Origin: Phenylobacterium sp.
Lineage (GTDB): Bacteria > Pseudomonadota > Alphaproteobacteria > Caulobacterales > Caulobacteraceae
Assembly (NCBI RefSeq): GCF_004297125.1
Contig: NZ_SCVD01000001.1
Location: 396,003-460,002 of the forward strand
DNA length: 64,000 bases
Reading direction: 5' to 3'
Part shown: piece after piece, positions 49,983 through 58,097 of the stretch
Position numbering within the stretch: position 1 is the stretch's first letter
How the letters are laid out: every line of letters begins with the position of its first letter
Notes under the pieces: generated by a model
The model's input: only the letters and a program-made list of their open reading frames with translations
Databases searched by the model: none
What the model was told of the DNA's origin: nothing
Made by a program: the position numbers and the translations under genes

Positions 49983-50222
49983 ATGACCGAGCCCACTCTC
50001 CAGCGCCGCTTCTGCGTCCACGGGGTCGCCGAACGGGCCTCGCGCGCACACGTCGTCGAGGGCGTCAGCTTCGAGGACGCAGCGCTGCACTTCATCGGCG
50101 ACCACCACCCGGTGGCCGACGCCGATGACGAGGTCAGCCTCTACGTCGAGGACCTTGAGACCGGCGAGCGCCAGTGCTTCCGGATCGACATGGAGTCGGG
50201 CGAAGCGGCGCCCTGCGACTAG
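49983..50222 (+). CDS. Small conserved protein, DUF5961-like
   Basis: 79 residues: RFCVHGVAERASRAHVVEGVSFEDAALHF, then EVSLYVEDLETGERQCFRIDMESGEAAPCD. The pattern resembles a small alphaproteobacterial family that I recall as DUF5961; that name is from memory. No signal or membrane segment. It lies 32 bases after cysA on the same strand. Its stop codon TAG is supplied by the first bases of the palindromic element at 50219-50324. Confidence 0.65.
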   Translation: MTEPTLQRRFCVHGVAERASRAHVVEGVSFEDAALHFIGDHHPVADADDEVSLYVEDLETGERQCFRIDMESGEAAPCD

Positions 50223-50324
50223 AGCGCTTTCCGGCGAAGTGGATGCCGGTTCGCCGCCAGAAAGCGCGACAAAGCAACGACCTGGAGCGCAGCTCCGATT
50301 CAATCGGAGCGAATGGCGCTCTAG
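50219..50324. repeat. 106-bp intergenic palindromic element
   Basis: The ends form a perfect 9-bp inverted repeat, CTAGAGCGC and GCGCTCTAG. Inside are CGCTTTC/GAAAGCG, GGCGAA/TTCGCC and GCTCCGAT/ATCGGAGC stem pairs. The element fills the whole gap between two convergent genes and supplies the TAG stop of both. Its sequence resembles dispersed intergenic repeats I recall from alphaproteobacterial genomes, so it may be a short non-autonomous mobile repeat that also acts as a terminator. Confidence 0.7.
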
Positions 50325-52915
50325 CCGCCGTTGGTCGCCAGCCAGCGGTCCATCTCGGGCACGCGGGTCTGGATCACGCCCAGGCGATAGCGCACCGCCG
50401 CCTCGGCCTTCTCCACCTCGCCACGGCTCGAGGCAGGGACGGTCGCTTTCAGCTTCGCCAGCTTGTCCAGCATCGCGGGATCGCGCGACGCCGTGGCCAG
50501 GTCGGCGAAATAGCTGGTTCGGCTGGTGGGCTCGAGGAATTCCTCCAGCTTCGCGCGGTTCGCCATGGCGAAGTCGTACGCCTTGTCCGGGAATGACGAG
50601 GCGACGGCGGCCACCAGGCCGGGGACCTCGGTGGGCTTGGGCTCGCCGCTCAGCGCCAGCGCCAGGGTCTTGTCGGCCAGCGCCGGGTTCTCGCTGGCGC
50701 CGAGATAGCCGTAGAGCCGGGCGCGGTCGGTCGGGTCCTTGGACGCCTTGGCCTGGGCGTGGATCGCCTCCCACGTCGCCTCGTCCGCGTTGGCGGCCAC
50801 GATGGACAGCACGGTCCGCCGCGCGGCGCCCGTCAAGGTCGATGGGTCCTTCAGCCAGGCGTCGAAGCGGCGACGGGCCTCGGCGACGATCGCCGGGTCG
50901 CCCAGCTCGCCCAGTTGGCTCAGCAGGTTGCGGCGCGTGACGGCGGCGTTGTCGCTCTCACCGGCCTTCGCGTCCCAGCCCAGGCGGGCGGCGACGGGCG
51001 AGAGCTGGGCGCGGGCGAAGGCGCGATAGGACGCCTGGCCGCCGCGGCCGCCGTACAGCCAGTCCAGGGCGCCGAGCTGGCTGGACAGGGCGTCGAGGAC
51101 CACCGGGTCGGCGCCGGGCGGAGTGTTTTTGGCGAGGGCCAGGAAGTCGCTCATCGGCTGCGCACCCGTCTCGCCCAGGGCGCGGCTGTCGTACAGCAGG
51201 CCCAGTTGGTCGGCCGCCGGCAGGCTCGCGAACGTCGGGGCCAGCTTGGCCCAGAGCTCGGGCGAATAGGCGCTGCGGAAATAGCCCGTCTGGCCGGCGT
51301 TGATCACCGCCGGCGCGGCGGCCGGCACGGTCTTCGGCGCCTCGGCGCTCACGACCTCAAGCCAATGGCCGTTGGCGGCCCGGACGTTGACCGGCGTCCG
51401 CCAAGTCTGCGGCGTTCGCTGGCTGGCGTCGACGCCGAACCGTTCCTGGGTGAGGGCCACGCCCCCCGCGGTCTCCTTGGCGCGGATGAGGGGCACGCCC
51501 GGCTGCAGCAGGAAGTCGTGCGCCACATCCACGACCTTCTTGGTCGGCGCGGCCTTGTCGAGGGCCTTCCAGAGATCGTCGCTGACCGCGTTCTGGTAGG
51601 CGTGATCGCGGATGTAGTTGCGCACCCCGGTCCGGAACGCGTCCTCGCCCACATAGGTCTCCAGCATGCGGATCACCGCCTGGCCCTTCTGGTAGGTAAT
51701 GGCGTCGAAGGCGTTGGCGGCGGCGAAGACGTCGGGGATGTCGGCGATCACCGGATGGGTGCCCGCCCGGCTATCGAGGCGCATGGCGCTCTGCTGGCCG
51801 GACTGGGTCGAGAGCCAGACCTTCCACTCGGGATGGAAGTGGTCGGTGGCCTTGTTCTCCATCCAGGAGGCGAAGCCCTCGTTCAGCCAGAGGTCGTCCC
51901 ACCAGGCCATGGTGACTAGGTCGCCGAACCACTGGTGGGCCATCTCGTGGGCCACCACGATGAAGACGTTCTGCCTGTCGGCCTCGGTCGACAGCTTCGG
52001 ATCGATCAGTAGGGCGTAGTCGAAATAGAAGATCGCGCCCCAGTTCTCCATCGCGGCGAAGAACTGGCTGTTGCCGGGGCCGGCCACGAGGTCCAGCTTC
52101 GGCAGCGGGTAGGGTGTGCCGAACCACGCGTCGTAGTAGGGAAGAAGCTTGGCGGCGGCGTCCAGCGCGAACTCGCCCTTGGCCGCGTCGCCCTTGCGGA
52201 CGATCACGCCCACGTCGGTCTTGCCGACCTGCTTGTGGATCCGCTCGAAGTCGCCCAGCGCCATGAACAGCAGGTACGAGCTCATCTTCGGGCTGTCGGC
52301 GAAGCGGACGGCATCGCCCGTCTTGCCGGACTCCGGCATGTTGGAGACCGCCATCTGCCCGGCGGGAGCCCTCACCGTCAGCGAGAAGACGGCCTTCACC
52401 CCCGGCTCGTCCCACATTGGCGCGAAGCGGCGGGCGTCGGAGTTCTCGAACTGGGTGAAGAGCGCGCGGCGCTTGGTCCCGTCCGTGTCCTCGTAGTCCA
52501 GGGTGAAGAGGCCGGACGCCTGCTGGTAGATCTTGCCGGCGTAGTCGATCGACAGCGCGTACTTGCCCGGCGCCAGGGGCTTGGGGAAGACGAAGGCGGC
52601 GGTCTGCCGCCCGTCGTCCAGCACGACCTTGGGGGCGGCGGCCTGGCCTGAGAGGCGGACTTCGCCGAAGGTCAGGTCGGCGGCGTTCAGCACGATCCGG
52701 TCGGTGGCGCGCACCACCGTGAGGTCGATCTTCGCCTTGCCCGAGAATTTGAGGTTGGCCGCGTCGGGGTCGATGCTGATGTCGTAGCGGTCCGGACGCA
52801 CGTCGGTGGGGAGCACGACCCGCTTGGCGGCTGCGGGCTTCGCCGGCGCCGCGACGGCCAGGGCAGGGGCGGCGGTCGCCAGGAAAACGACGGCGACGGC
52901 GGCAAGAAATTTCAT
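50321..52915 (-). CDS. Exported M1-family zinc aminopeptidase
   Basis: 864 residues from the ATG at 52915 that starts a clear signal peptide (MKFLAAVAVVFLATAAPALAVA). The zinc site is His323-Glu324-x-x-His327 (AHEMAHQWFG) with Glu346 in LWLNEGFASW. The exopeptidase GAMEN motif reads AAMEN (FFAAMENWGAIFY). A C-terminal ERAP1-like helical domain (about 540-860) completes the family layout. It removes N-terminal residues from peptides in the periplasm or outside. Its stop codon lies in the 106-bp element. Confidence 0.95.
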   Translation of the reverse strand: MKFLAAVAVVFLATAAPALAVAAPAKPAAAKRVVLPTDVRPDRYDISIDPDAANLKFSGKAKIDLTVVRATDRIVLNAADLTFGEVRLSGQAAAPKVVLDDGRQTAAFVFPKPLAPGKYALSIDYAGKIYQQASGLFTLDYEDTDGTKRRALFTQFENSDARRFAPMWDEPGVKAVFSLTVRAPAGQMAVSNMPESGKTGDAVRFADSPKMSSYLLFMALGDFERIHKQVGKTDVGVIVRKGDAAKGEFALDAAAKLLPYYDAWFGTPYPLPKLDLVAGPGNSQFFAAMENWGAIFYFDYALLIDPKLSTEADRQNVFIVVAHEMAHQWFGDLVTMAWWDDLWLNEGFASWMENKATDHFHPEWKVWLSTQSGQQSAMRLDSRAGTHPVIADIPDVFAAANAFDAITYQKGQAVIRMLETYVGEDAFRTGVRNYIRDHAYQNAVSDDLWKALDKAAPTKKVVDVAHDFLLQPGVPLIRAKETAGGVALTQERFGVDASQRTPQTWRTPVNVRAANGHWLEVVSAEAPKTVPAAAPAVINAGQTGYFRSAYSPELWAKLAPTFASLPAADQLGLLYDSRALGETGAQPMSDFLALAKNTPPGADPVVLDALSSQLGALDWLYGGRGGQASYRAFARAQLSPVAARLGWDAKAGESDNAAVTRRNLLSQLGELGDPAIVAEARRRFDAWLKDPSTLTGAARRTVLSIVAANADEATWEAIHAQAKASKDPTDRARLYGYLGASENPALADKTLALALSGEPKPTEVPGLVAAVASSFPDKAYDFAMANRAKLEEFLEPTSRTSYFADLATASRDPAMLDKLAKLKATVPASSRGEVEKAEAAVRYRLGVIQTRVPEMDRWLATNGG

Positions 52916-52975
52916 CTGGGGGGACTCGGTCGGCAAGAATGAAGCGCGCACCATAAGGATCGAGCGAGGCTATTC

Positions 52976-54433
52976 CTAGGCGGGCTTCCGACCGTTCATC
53001 TCGTCCCCCGCGTCCGCCGGCAGACGAACGAACCAGAACATCGAGATCATCGTCACCAGGCCGATGACGATGAAGGCCGGCGAGACCACCTCGGCGGTGA
53101 GCTGGGTGGCGCCGCGCAGGGTCATCAGCAGGTGCAACAGGCTGGCGGAGAGCCCGATGCCGACGGACTGGACCAGCTGCTGCACCATGGACGAGGTGGT
53201 GGCCGCACGGCTCATCTCGTCGGGCTCGATCTCGGCATAGGCCATCCCGTTCAGCGAGCTGAACTGCAGCGACCGGAAGAAGCCGCCGATCCCCAGCACC
53301 GTCATGATCGCCCAGTGCGGCCAGTCCGGCCGGAAGAAGGCGTAGGCGATGAAGCTCGCGCCCACGATCACGGCGTTGACCAGCAGCACCGAGCGGAAGC
53401 CGAAGCGGCGCAGGATCGGCGGCGCGGTGGTCTTCATCACCAGGGCGCCCACGGCGGAGATGAATGTCATCAGGCCAGCGGCGAAGGCGCTCATGCCGAA
53501 GGCCACCTGCAGCAGCATGGCCAGGAGGAACGGGTTCGCGCCCATGGCGATGCGCATGAAGGCGCCGCCGATCACCGAGGCGCGGAAGGTCGGCTTGCGG
53601 AAGATGGCGAGCTGCACCACTGCGTGCGGCGTGTGGCCCGCATGCCAGGCGTAGGCGCCCAGGCTGGCCAGGCCCGCGGCGAACAATCCCGCCACGGCCC
53701 AGGGGCTGAGCGTGTCGCGCCCCAGGTTCTCGAAGCCGAAGATCAGGGCCGCGAGGCCCAGGCCGGTCAGGACGATGCCGGGGATGTCGACCGGCGGCGG
53801 GTCCTGCTCGCGCACCTCGGGCACGTGGCGGTAGACCAGGATCAGGCCCACGACCGCGATCGGCAGGTTCATGAAGAAGATCCAGCGCCAGTCGGCGAAG
53901 GTGACGATGGCGCCGCCGATCACCGGCCCGAGCACCGGCCCCAGCAGCGCCGGCATGGTGACCACCGATAGCGCCCCGACCAGCTCGCTCTTGGGCGTGG
54001 TCCGCAGCAGCACCAGGCGGCCCACGGGCATCAGGGTCGCGCCTGCCGCGCCCTGGATGAAGCGGAAGAGGATCAGCTGCCAGAGCTCGCTGGTGAAGCC
54101 GCAGGCCGCCGATCCGGCCGCGTACAGCACGATGGAGCACATGAAGACCCGCCGCGCCCCGAACCGGTCGGCCATCCAGCCGGACAGGGGCAGGAAGATC
54201 GCCGCCGAGAGCAGATAGACGGTGATGGCGACGTTGAGCCGGAGCGGCTCGACGCCGAACGCGTGCGCCATGGCGGGCAGGGCGTTGGTGATCACCGTGG
54301 CGTTCAGCGTCTGCATCAGCAGGGCGGAGCCGATGATCGCCGGGATCAGCCAGCCACGGGTGACGGCGCCGGCGTCCTTGGGCGCGGCCGCCTCGGGGAC
54401 GGCCCCGTCGATGGGTTCGTCCGAGGGGCTCAT
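52976..54433 (-). CDS. MFS multidrug efflux transporter, DHA2/EmrB-like
   Basis: 485 residues, strongly hydrophobic with twelve or more transmembrane helices. Motif A is GWMADRFGARRVF, and QTLNATVITNALPAMAHAFG is the typical DHA2 first helix and loop. PVLGPVIGGAIVTFADWRWIFFMNLPIAVVG matches motif C and the following conserved stretch. It exports drugs or other compounds with proton exchange. The start overlaps the stop of the upstream MarR regulator gene (ATGA at 54430-54433). No EmrA partner is present. Confidence 0.92.
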   Translation of the reverse strand: MSPSDEPIDGAVPEAAAPKDAGAVTRGWLIPAIIGSALLMQTLNATVITNALPAMAHAFGVEPLRLNVAITVYLLSAAIFLPLSGWMADRFGARRVFMCSIVLYAAGSAACGFTSELWQLILFRFIQGAAGATLMPVGRLVLLRTTPKSELVGALSVVTMPALLGPVLGPVIGGAIVTFADWRWIFFMNLPIAVVGLILVYRHVPEVREQDPPPVDIPGIVLTGLGLAALIFGFENLGRDTLSPWAVAGLFAAGLASLGAYAWHAGHTPHAVVQLAIFRKPTFRASVIGGAFMRIAMGANPFLLAMLLQVAFGMSAFAAGLMTFISAVGALVMKTTAPPILRRFGFRSVLLVNAVIVGASFIAYAFFRPDWPHWAIMTVLGIGGFFRSLQFSSLNGMAYAEIEPDEMSRAATTSSMVQQLVQSVGIGLSASLLHLLMTLRGATQLTAEVVSPAFIVIGLVTMISMFWFVRLPADAGDEMNGRKPA

Positions 54434-54864
54434 GCGTCCACCAGGCGGAGCAGGGGCTCGGCGGCGGCCTGGAGAAGCGCCCGGTCTTCCGGGGACAGGC
54501 GCGCCAGCCGCGCCGCCAGCCAGTCGTTGCGCTGCCGGCGGATGACGTCGAGCTTGCGCAGGCCCGCTTCGGTGATGGCCAGGCCGGACCGGCGGCCGTC
54601 TCCGGCGTCGGCGCTCCGGGCCACCAGCCCCTCGGCTTCCAACCGCTTGATGTGGGCGCTCATGGTCGGTCGCGAGATCTTCTCGGCGTCCGCCAGGGCG
54701 CTGACCCCGATGCCCGCGTTCTTGGTGATGTGGCCGAGAAGGATGGCGTCCTGCGCCGACAGCCCGGCCTTCTGGGCTTCCAGCCGCAGCCGTCGCGACA
54801 CCCGCAGCAGGGCGGGGCGCAGGGCTTCGGCCAGGGCGACGATGTCGGACGGTGTGTCGGGCAT
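54430..54864 (-). CDS. MarR-family transcriptional regulator
   Basis: 144 residues with the MarR winged-helix layout: LSAQDAILLGHITKNAGIGVSALADAEKISRPTMSAHIKRLEAEGLV, split over helices 2-4, and the wing ARSADAGDGRRSGLAITEAG. It is the first gene of a two-gene unit with the MFS pump, and a perfect inverted repeat sits directly before its start codon. It is probably an autorepressor relieved by a pump substrate. Confidence 0.92.
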   Translation of the reverse strand: MPDTPSDIVALAEALRPALLRVSRRLRLEAQKAGLSAQDAILLGHITKNAGIGVSALADAEKISRPTMSAHIKRLEAEGLVARSADAGDGRRSGLAITEAGLRKLDVIRRQRNDWLAARLARLSPEDRALLQAAAEPLLRLVDA

Positions 54865-54887
54865 GATAGTTAGGTTGACGAACTATC
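54865..54887. promoter_or_regulatory. Candidate MarR operator
   Basis: A perfect inverted repeat GATAGTT and AACTATC with a 9-base spacer abuts the marR start codon. The size and position fit an autoregulatory MarR site. Confidence 0.7.
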
Positions 54888-54942
54888 TATCTCACCATCC
54901 GCGCCGCCGCAACAACCGCCTTGACGCAGGCTGTCGCCTCAT

Positions 54943-54967
54943 ATTTAACGAAGATGTTATTTAACGA
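54943..54967. promoter_or_regulatory. Candidate ArsR-family operator (direct repeat)
   Basis: ATTTAACGA occurs twice, at 54943-54951 and 54959-54967, 16 bases apart and immediately before the arsR-like gene. The segment is A/T-rich in an otherwise GC-rich region and also contains AAC and GTT half-sites. Confidence 0.5.
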
Positions 54968-54975
54968 GTATGCTA

Positions 54976-55323
54976 ATGACAGCCCAGCTCGATCCTCTGA
55001 GCGCTACCTTCGCGGCCCTTGCGGACCCCACCCGCCGGGCGATCCTGGCGCGGCTCAGCGAAGGGGAGGCGACGGTCGGCGAGCTGGCCCAGCCGTTCGA
55101 GATCAGCCTGCCGGCCATCTCGCGCCACCTGAAGGTGCTGCAGGCGGCCGGTCTCATCTCCCAGGGCCGCGAGGCCCAGTGGCGGCCGTGCCGGCTGGAG
55201 ACACAGGCGTTGCGCGAGGCCGACGGCTGGATGGGGCGCTATCGGCGTTTCTGGCAGGGCGGCTTCGACAGGATGGACGACTACCTCCGCGAAATTCAGA
55301 AGGGAGACCGCGATGGCGAGTAG
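54976..55323 (+). CDS. ArsR-family transcriptional regulator
   Basis: 115 residues. Winged helix: SATFAALADPTRRAILARLSEGEATVGELA, then ISLPAISRHLKVLQAAGLI and the wing QWRPCRLETQAL. It has no CxC metal-binding motif, so it belongs to the non-metal ArsR group usually paired with SRPBCC (AHSA1) proteins. ATG at 54970 (two codons earlier) is an alternative start. Its end overlaps the next gene by 11 bases. Confidence 0.92.
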   Translation: MTAQLDPLSATFAALADPTRRAILARLSEGEATVGELAQPFEISLPAISRHLKVLQAAGLISQGREAQWRPCRLETQALREADGWMGRYRRFWQGGFDRMDDYLREIQKGDRDGE

Positions 55324-55780
55324 AGCCGTAGCCGACGACGAACTGCTGATCGAGACGACCTTCGCCGCCCCGGCGCGGCTGGTGTTCGACATGTGGGCGG
55401 TGCGCCGGCATTTCATGAATTGGCTGGGCCCGAACGGCTTCACCTGCACCGAGGCCGATCTGGACTTCCGCGTCGGCGGCGACTGGAGCGCCACCATGGT
55501 CTCGGACCAGTACGGCGAGGCGAAGATGGCCGGCCGCTACCTGGAGATCGAGCCCGACCGGCGGATCGTGATGACCTTCCGCTGGCTGAACGGCGAGCCG
55601 GACCCTGAGACCGTCATCACGCTCACCTTCGCGGAGACGGACGGCAGGACGACACAGACGTTCCACCAGGCGCCTTTCGACGACGTGGCGCGCCGCGACA
55701 GCCACATCGGCGGCTGGACCGAGGCCTTCGAGAGCGAACGGACCTACGTCGAAACCACGGCCCAGGAGATGGCCCGATGA
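55313..55780 (+). CDS. SRPBCC (AHSA1-type) domain protein
   Basis: 155 residues with the activator-of-Hsp90-like hydrophobic-cavity fold: FAAPARLVFDMWAVRRHFMNWLGPNGFTC, VGGDWSATMVSDQYGEAKMAGRYLEIEPDRRIVMTFRW, and the C-terminal helix GGWTEAFESERTYV. Overlap with arsR and the gst gene shows one operon. ArsR/AHSA1 pairs are common, and the ligand is unknown in most of them. Confidence 0.92.
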   Translation: MASRAVADDELLIETTFAAPARLVFDMWAVRRHFMNWLGPNGFTCTEADLDFRVGGDWSATMVSDQYGEAKMAGRYLEIEPDRRIVMTFRWLNGEPDPETVITLTFAETDGRTTQTFHQAPFDDVARRDSHIGGWTEAFESERTYVETTAQEMAR

Positions 55781-56424
55781 TCACCGTCTATTCCTACAGG
55801 TGGGTGCCGGACTTCGCGAAGGGCCTGGTCCGCGACCTGCGTGTCCGCTGGGCCCTGGAAGAGGCTGGCCTGGAGTATCAGGAGTGGCTGATCGGACTGG
55901 GCGACGACCAGAACAGTCCCGCCTACCGCGCGTGCCAGCCGTACGGGCAGGTGCCGGTCTATGAGGAGGGCGGCCTTGTGCTCTTCGAGTCCGGCGCCAT
56001 CGTCCTGCACATCGGCGGGAAGAGCGAGGCGCTTTTGCCCGCGGATCCCGCCGCGAGGGCGCGAGCGACGTGCTGGCTGTTCTCGGCGCTCAACACGATC
56101 GAGCCGACGATCCAGGAACTAGCGGCGATCGACCTGTTCTATACGGACGAGGCCTGGGCGCGGGGGCGACGGCCGCAGGCCGAGGCCCAGGTGAAGAGGC
56201 GGCTCGCCGAACTCGCCGCCGCGCTGGGCGACAAGGACCATCTCGAGGGCGAATTCACCGTCGGGGACCTGATGATGGCCACGGTGCTGCGCAACCTGCG
56301 GCACACCGATATCGTCGACGGCGAGCCCAGGCTGCGGGCCTATCTGGACCGATGCGAAGCGCGCCCGGCGTTCCAGCGCGCGCTCCGCGACCAGCTCGCG
56401 AGCTTCGAGGACCAGGCGGCCTGA
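55777..56424 (+). CDS. Glutathione S-transferase family protein
   Basis: 215 residues. N-terminal thioredoxin-like domain with CQPYGQVPVYEEGGLVLFESGAIVLHI, containing the cis-Pro and the Glu-Ser pair that holds glutathione. The C-terminal helical domain contains LEGEFTVGDLMMATVLRNLRHTDIV. ATGA overlap with the SRPBCC gene. Probably conjugates or isomerises an electrophile handled by this ArsR-controlled operon (inference). Confidence 0.9.
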   Translation: MITVYSYRWVPDFAKGLVRDLRVRWALEEAGLEYQEWLIGLGDDQNSPAYRACQPYGQVPVYEEGGLVLFESGAIVLHIGGKSEALLPADPAARARATCWLFSALNTIEPTIQELAAIDLFYTDEAWARGRRPQAEAQVKRRLAELAAALGDKDHLEGEFTVGDLMMATVLRNLRHTDIVDGEPRLRAYLDRCEARPAFQRALRDQLASFEDQAA

Positions 56425-56446
56425 GCCGCCTGGCCTGTCGGTCGGG

Positions 56447-57211
56447 CTAGAGGACGCCCAGCATCTCGGCCACCAGGGGGTGGCGGACGATGTCGCGGTC
56501 GTGCAGGCGCACCACCGAGATGTTGCCCACCTCCTCCAGCTTGGTGGCGACCGGCCCCAGGCCGGAGAAGGTCGGCAGCAGGTCCGACTGGTCCGGGTCG
56601 CCGGTGACCACCATGGTCGAGTGCCAGCCCAGGCGGGTCAGCAGCATCTTGAGCTGGACGTAGGTGCAGTTCTGGGCCTCGTCGATCACCACGAAGGCGT
56701 TGTTCAGGGTGCGGCCACGCATGAAGCCCACCGGCGCGATCTCGATGGCGCCCTCGGTCATCAGCGCCCGCACCCGCTTCATCGACAGCCGGTCGGAGAG
56801 GGCGTCGTAGAGCGGGCGCAGGTAGGGCGCTAGCTTGTCCTCGGCGTCGCCGGGCAGGAAGCCGATGGATTCCCCGGCCTCGACCGCCGGCCGCGAGAGC
56901 ACGATGCGGCCGACGCGGCCGGCCTCCAGCGCCTCCACCGCCTTGGCGATGGCGAGATAGGTCTTGCCCGTGCCGGCGGGGCCCAGGGCCAGGACCAGGT
57001 TCTTGGCGTCGATGGCGTCGATCAGTTCCTGCTGGCCCGGCGACTTGGCCTTGATCGTCTTGACGTAGCTCTGCTCGCGATCGTCGTTGTGGTGCTGCAG
57101 CGGCGACCAGCCGCGGTCCACCGGCAACCGCCGGATTTTATCGTCCCCCTGGAATTGACCGGCGTCGAACGCGCCTTCGCGCACTTGTCGCTTCAGAGCC
57201 CGCTTGCTCAT
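56447..57211 (-). CDS. PhoH-family ATPase
   Basis: 254 residues. Walker A is ALGPAGTGKTYLAIA and Walker B VVIDEAQNCTYVQLKMLLTRLG, with the PhoH-specific GFLPGDAEDKLAPYLRPLYDAL between them. It is not beside ybeY, so it is the second PhoH-like type rather than the classic phoH in the ybeY operon. PhoH proteins are ATPases linked to RNA metabolism, but the exact role is unclear. The rho-independent terminator at 57232-57263 insulates it from upstream minus-strand transcription. Confidence 0.93.
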   Translation of the reverse strand: MSKRALKRQVREGAFDAGQFQGDDKIRRLPVDRGWSPLQHHNDDREQSYVKTIKAKSPGQQELIDAIDAKNLVLALGPAGTGKTYLAIAKAVEALEAGRVGRIVLSRPAVEAGESIGFLPGDAEDKLAPYLRPLYDALSDRLSMKRVRALMTEGAIEIAPVGFMRGRTLNNAFVVIDEAQNCTYVQLKMLLTRLGWHSTMVVTGDPDQSDLLPTFSGLGPVATKLEEVGNISVVRLHDRDIVRHPLVAEMLGVL

Positions 57212-57231
57212 AAGGCCTCCTCAGGGGGCAA

Positions 57232-57263
57232 GAAAAAAGGGCGTCCCATGTGGGAGCGCCCTT
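57232..57263 (-). terminator. Rho-independent terminator on the minus strand
   Basis: On the minus strand, AAGGGCG(C)TCCC pairs with GGGACGCCCTT around a short ACAT loop, followed by TTTTTTCTT. This is the only textbook terminator seen in the window. It ends a transcript that comes from upstream of the phoH start, where no protein gene exists. Confidence 0.8.
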
Positions 57264-57452
57264 CGAATGATGGAAAGAGAACGATGCGGCGGCATGCGGG
57301 ACCGGGAGGCCCTGCGGCTTCTGCGGATCCGGGCGCAACTGCCCGGTGGAACAACAGACTCAGCGCCATCCACCCCGTCCAGCGCGAGAACACGAAGGCG
57401 GAAACCTCCGCGGCGATCCCCAGAAGGCTTTCACCCTCTCGAATCGCATCAC
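57232..57452 (-). ncRNA. Candidate structured small RNA, about 220 nt
   Basis: A 308-base gap between phoH and a divergent gene contains a minus-strand unit with a sigma-73-like promoter and a strong terminator. Between them, CTTCTG/CAGAAG and GGATC/GATCC form a long-range closing stem. Inside it lie three hairpins: GCGGA/TCCGC, GCGC/GCGC and CCGGGC/GCCCGG. This gives a four-way-junction-like fold. It does not look like a single-hairpin 6S RNA or an SRP RNA. I cannot assign a family. An overlapping 61-codon ORF runs through the terminator and is less likely. Confidence 0.5.
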
Positions 57453-57458
57453 TAGAAT

Positions 57459-57486
57459 GATCCTAACGTCCTTTCCGAGTCGTTAA
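57459..57486 (-). promoter_or_regulatory. Candidate promoter of the small RNA
   Basis: Read on the minus strand: TTAACG, 13 bases, GTTAGGATC. This resembles the Caulobacter housekeeping consensus TTGACGS-N10-14-GCTANAWC with a few mismatches, and predicts a start near 57452. Confidence 0.4.
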
Positions 57487-57519
57487 ACAGCCCTGACCGG
57501 CAAGAAATGAGGTGCGGCA

Positions 57520-58050
57520 TTGAGTGTCTACAACTTGGGCAATGTGACACCTGAGCTACCGAACGATGACGAATACTGGATTGCCCCGACCGCGGCGGTT
57601 ATGGGGCGGGTGATTCTGAAGAAGAACGCCTCGGTCTGGTGGGGCGCCACACTTCGTGGCGACAACGACCCGATCGTCATCGGCGAGGGCTCCAACGTCC
57701 AGGACGGCAGCGTCCTGCACACCGACACCGGCTCGCCGCTGACGCTCGGCGCCAACGTCACGGTCGGCCATCTGGTGATGCTCCACGGCTGCACGATCGG
57801 CGACGGATCGCTGGTGGGCATCGGCTCGATCGTCCTGAACGGGGCCAGGATCGGGAAGAACTGCCTGATCGGCGCCAACTGCCTGATCACCGAGGGCAAG
57901 GAGATCCCGGACAACTCCCTGGTCATGGGCGCGCCGGGCAAGGTGGTGCGCGAGCTCAGCCCGGAGCAGGCGTCCCGCGTGGCCCTGGGCGCGGCGCACT
58001 ACGTGGAGAACTGGAAGCGCTACAAGCGGGAGCTCAGCCTCGTCTCTTGA
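57520..58050 (+). CDS. Gamma carbonic anhydrase family hexapeptide-repeat protein
   Basis: 176 residues of left-handed beta-helix built from hexapeptide repeats ([30 protein letters not shown] and [28 protein letters not shown]). The zinc ligands are present: His67 (VLHTD), His84 (TVGHLV) and His89 (MLHGC). The family includes carbonic anhydrases, but many members (YrdA, PaaY-like) have other or no proven activity. The start is a TTG at 57520 with GAGG 8-11 bases upstream, and no ATG fits. The enoyl-CoA hydratase gene follows after 47 bases. Confidence 0.9.
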   Translation: MSVYNLGNVTPELPNDDEYWIAPTAAVMGRVILKKNASVWWGATLRGDNDPIVIGEGSNVQDGSVLHTDTGSPLTLGANVTVGHLVMLHGCTIGDGSLVGIGSIVLNGARIGKNCLIGANCLITEGKEIPDNSLVMGAPGKVVRELSPEQASRVALGAAHYVENWKRYKRELSLVS

Positions 58051-58097
58051 CCTCCGTAGCGTCGCCCCGTGACGTTCCAGGCAAACGGGAGGACGAC

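Noticed and set aside
51771..54140. 789-codon minus-strand frame spanning parts of the M1 peptidase and MFS genes
   Set aside because: It crosses two well-supported genes on the same strand in another frame and has no family features.
57208..57393. 61-codon minus-strand ORF starting GTG in the phoH upstream gap
   Set aside because: It reads through a strong rho-independent terminator and fits better as part of a non-coding transcript.
57232..57452. Calling the minus-strand RNA 6S RNA or tmRNA
   Set aside because: The predicted fold has several inner hairpins rather than one long bubbled hairpin, and no tag-coding or SRP-type motif is visible.
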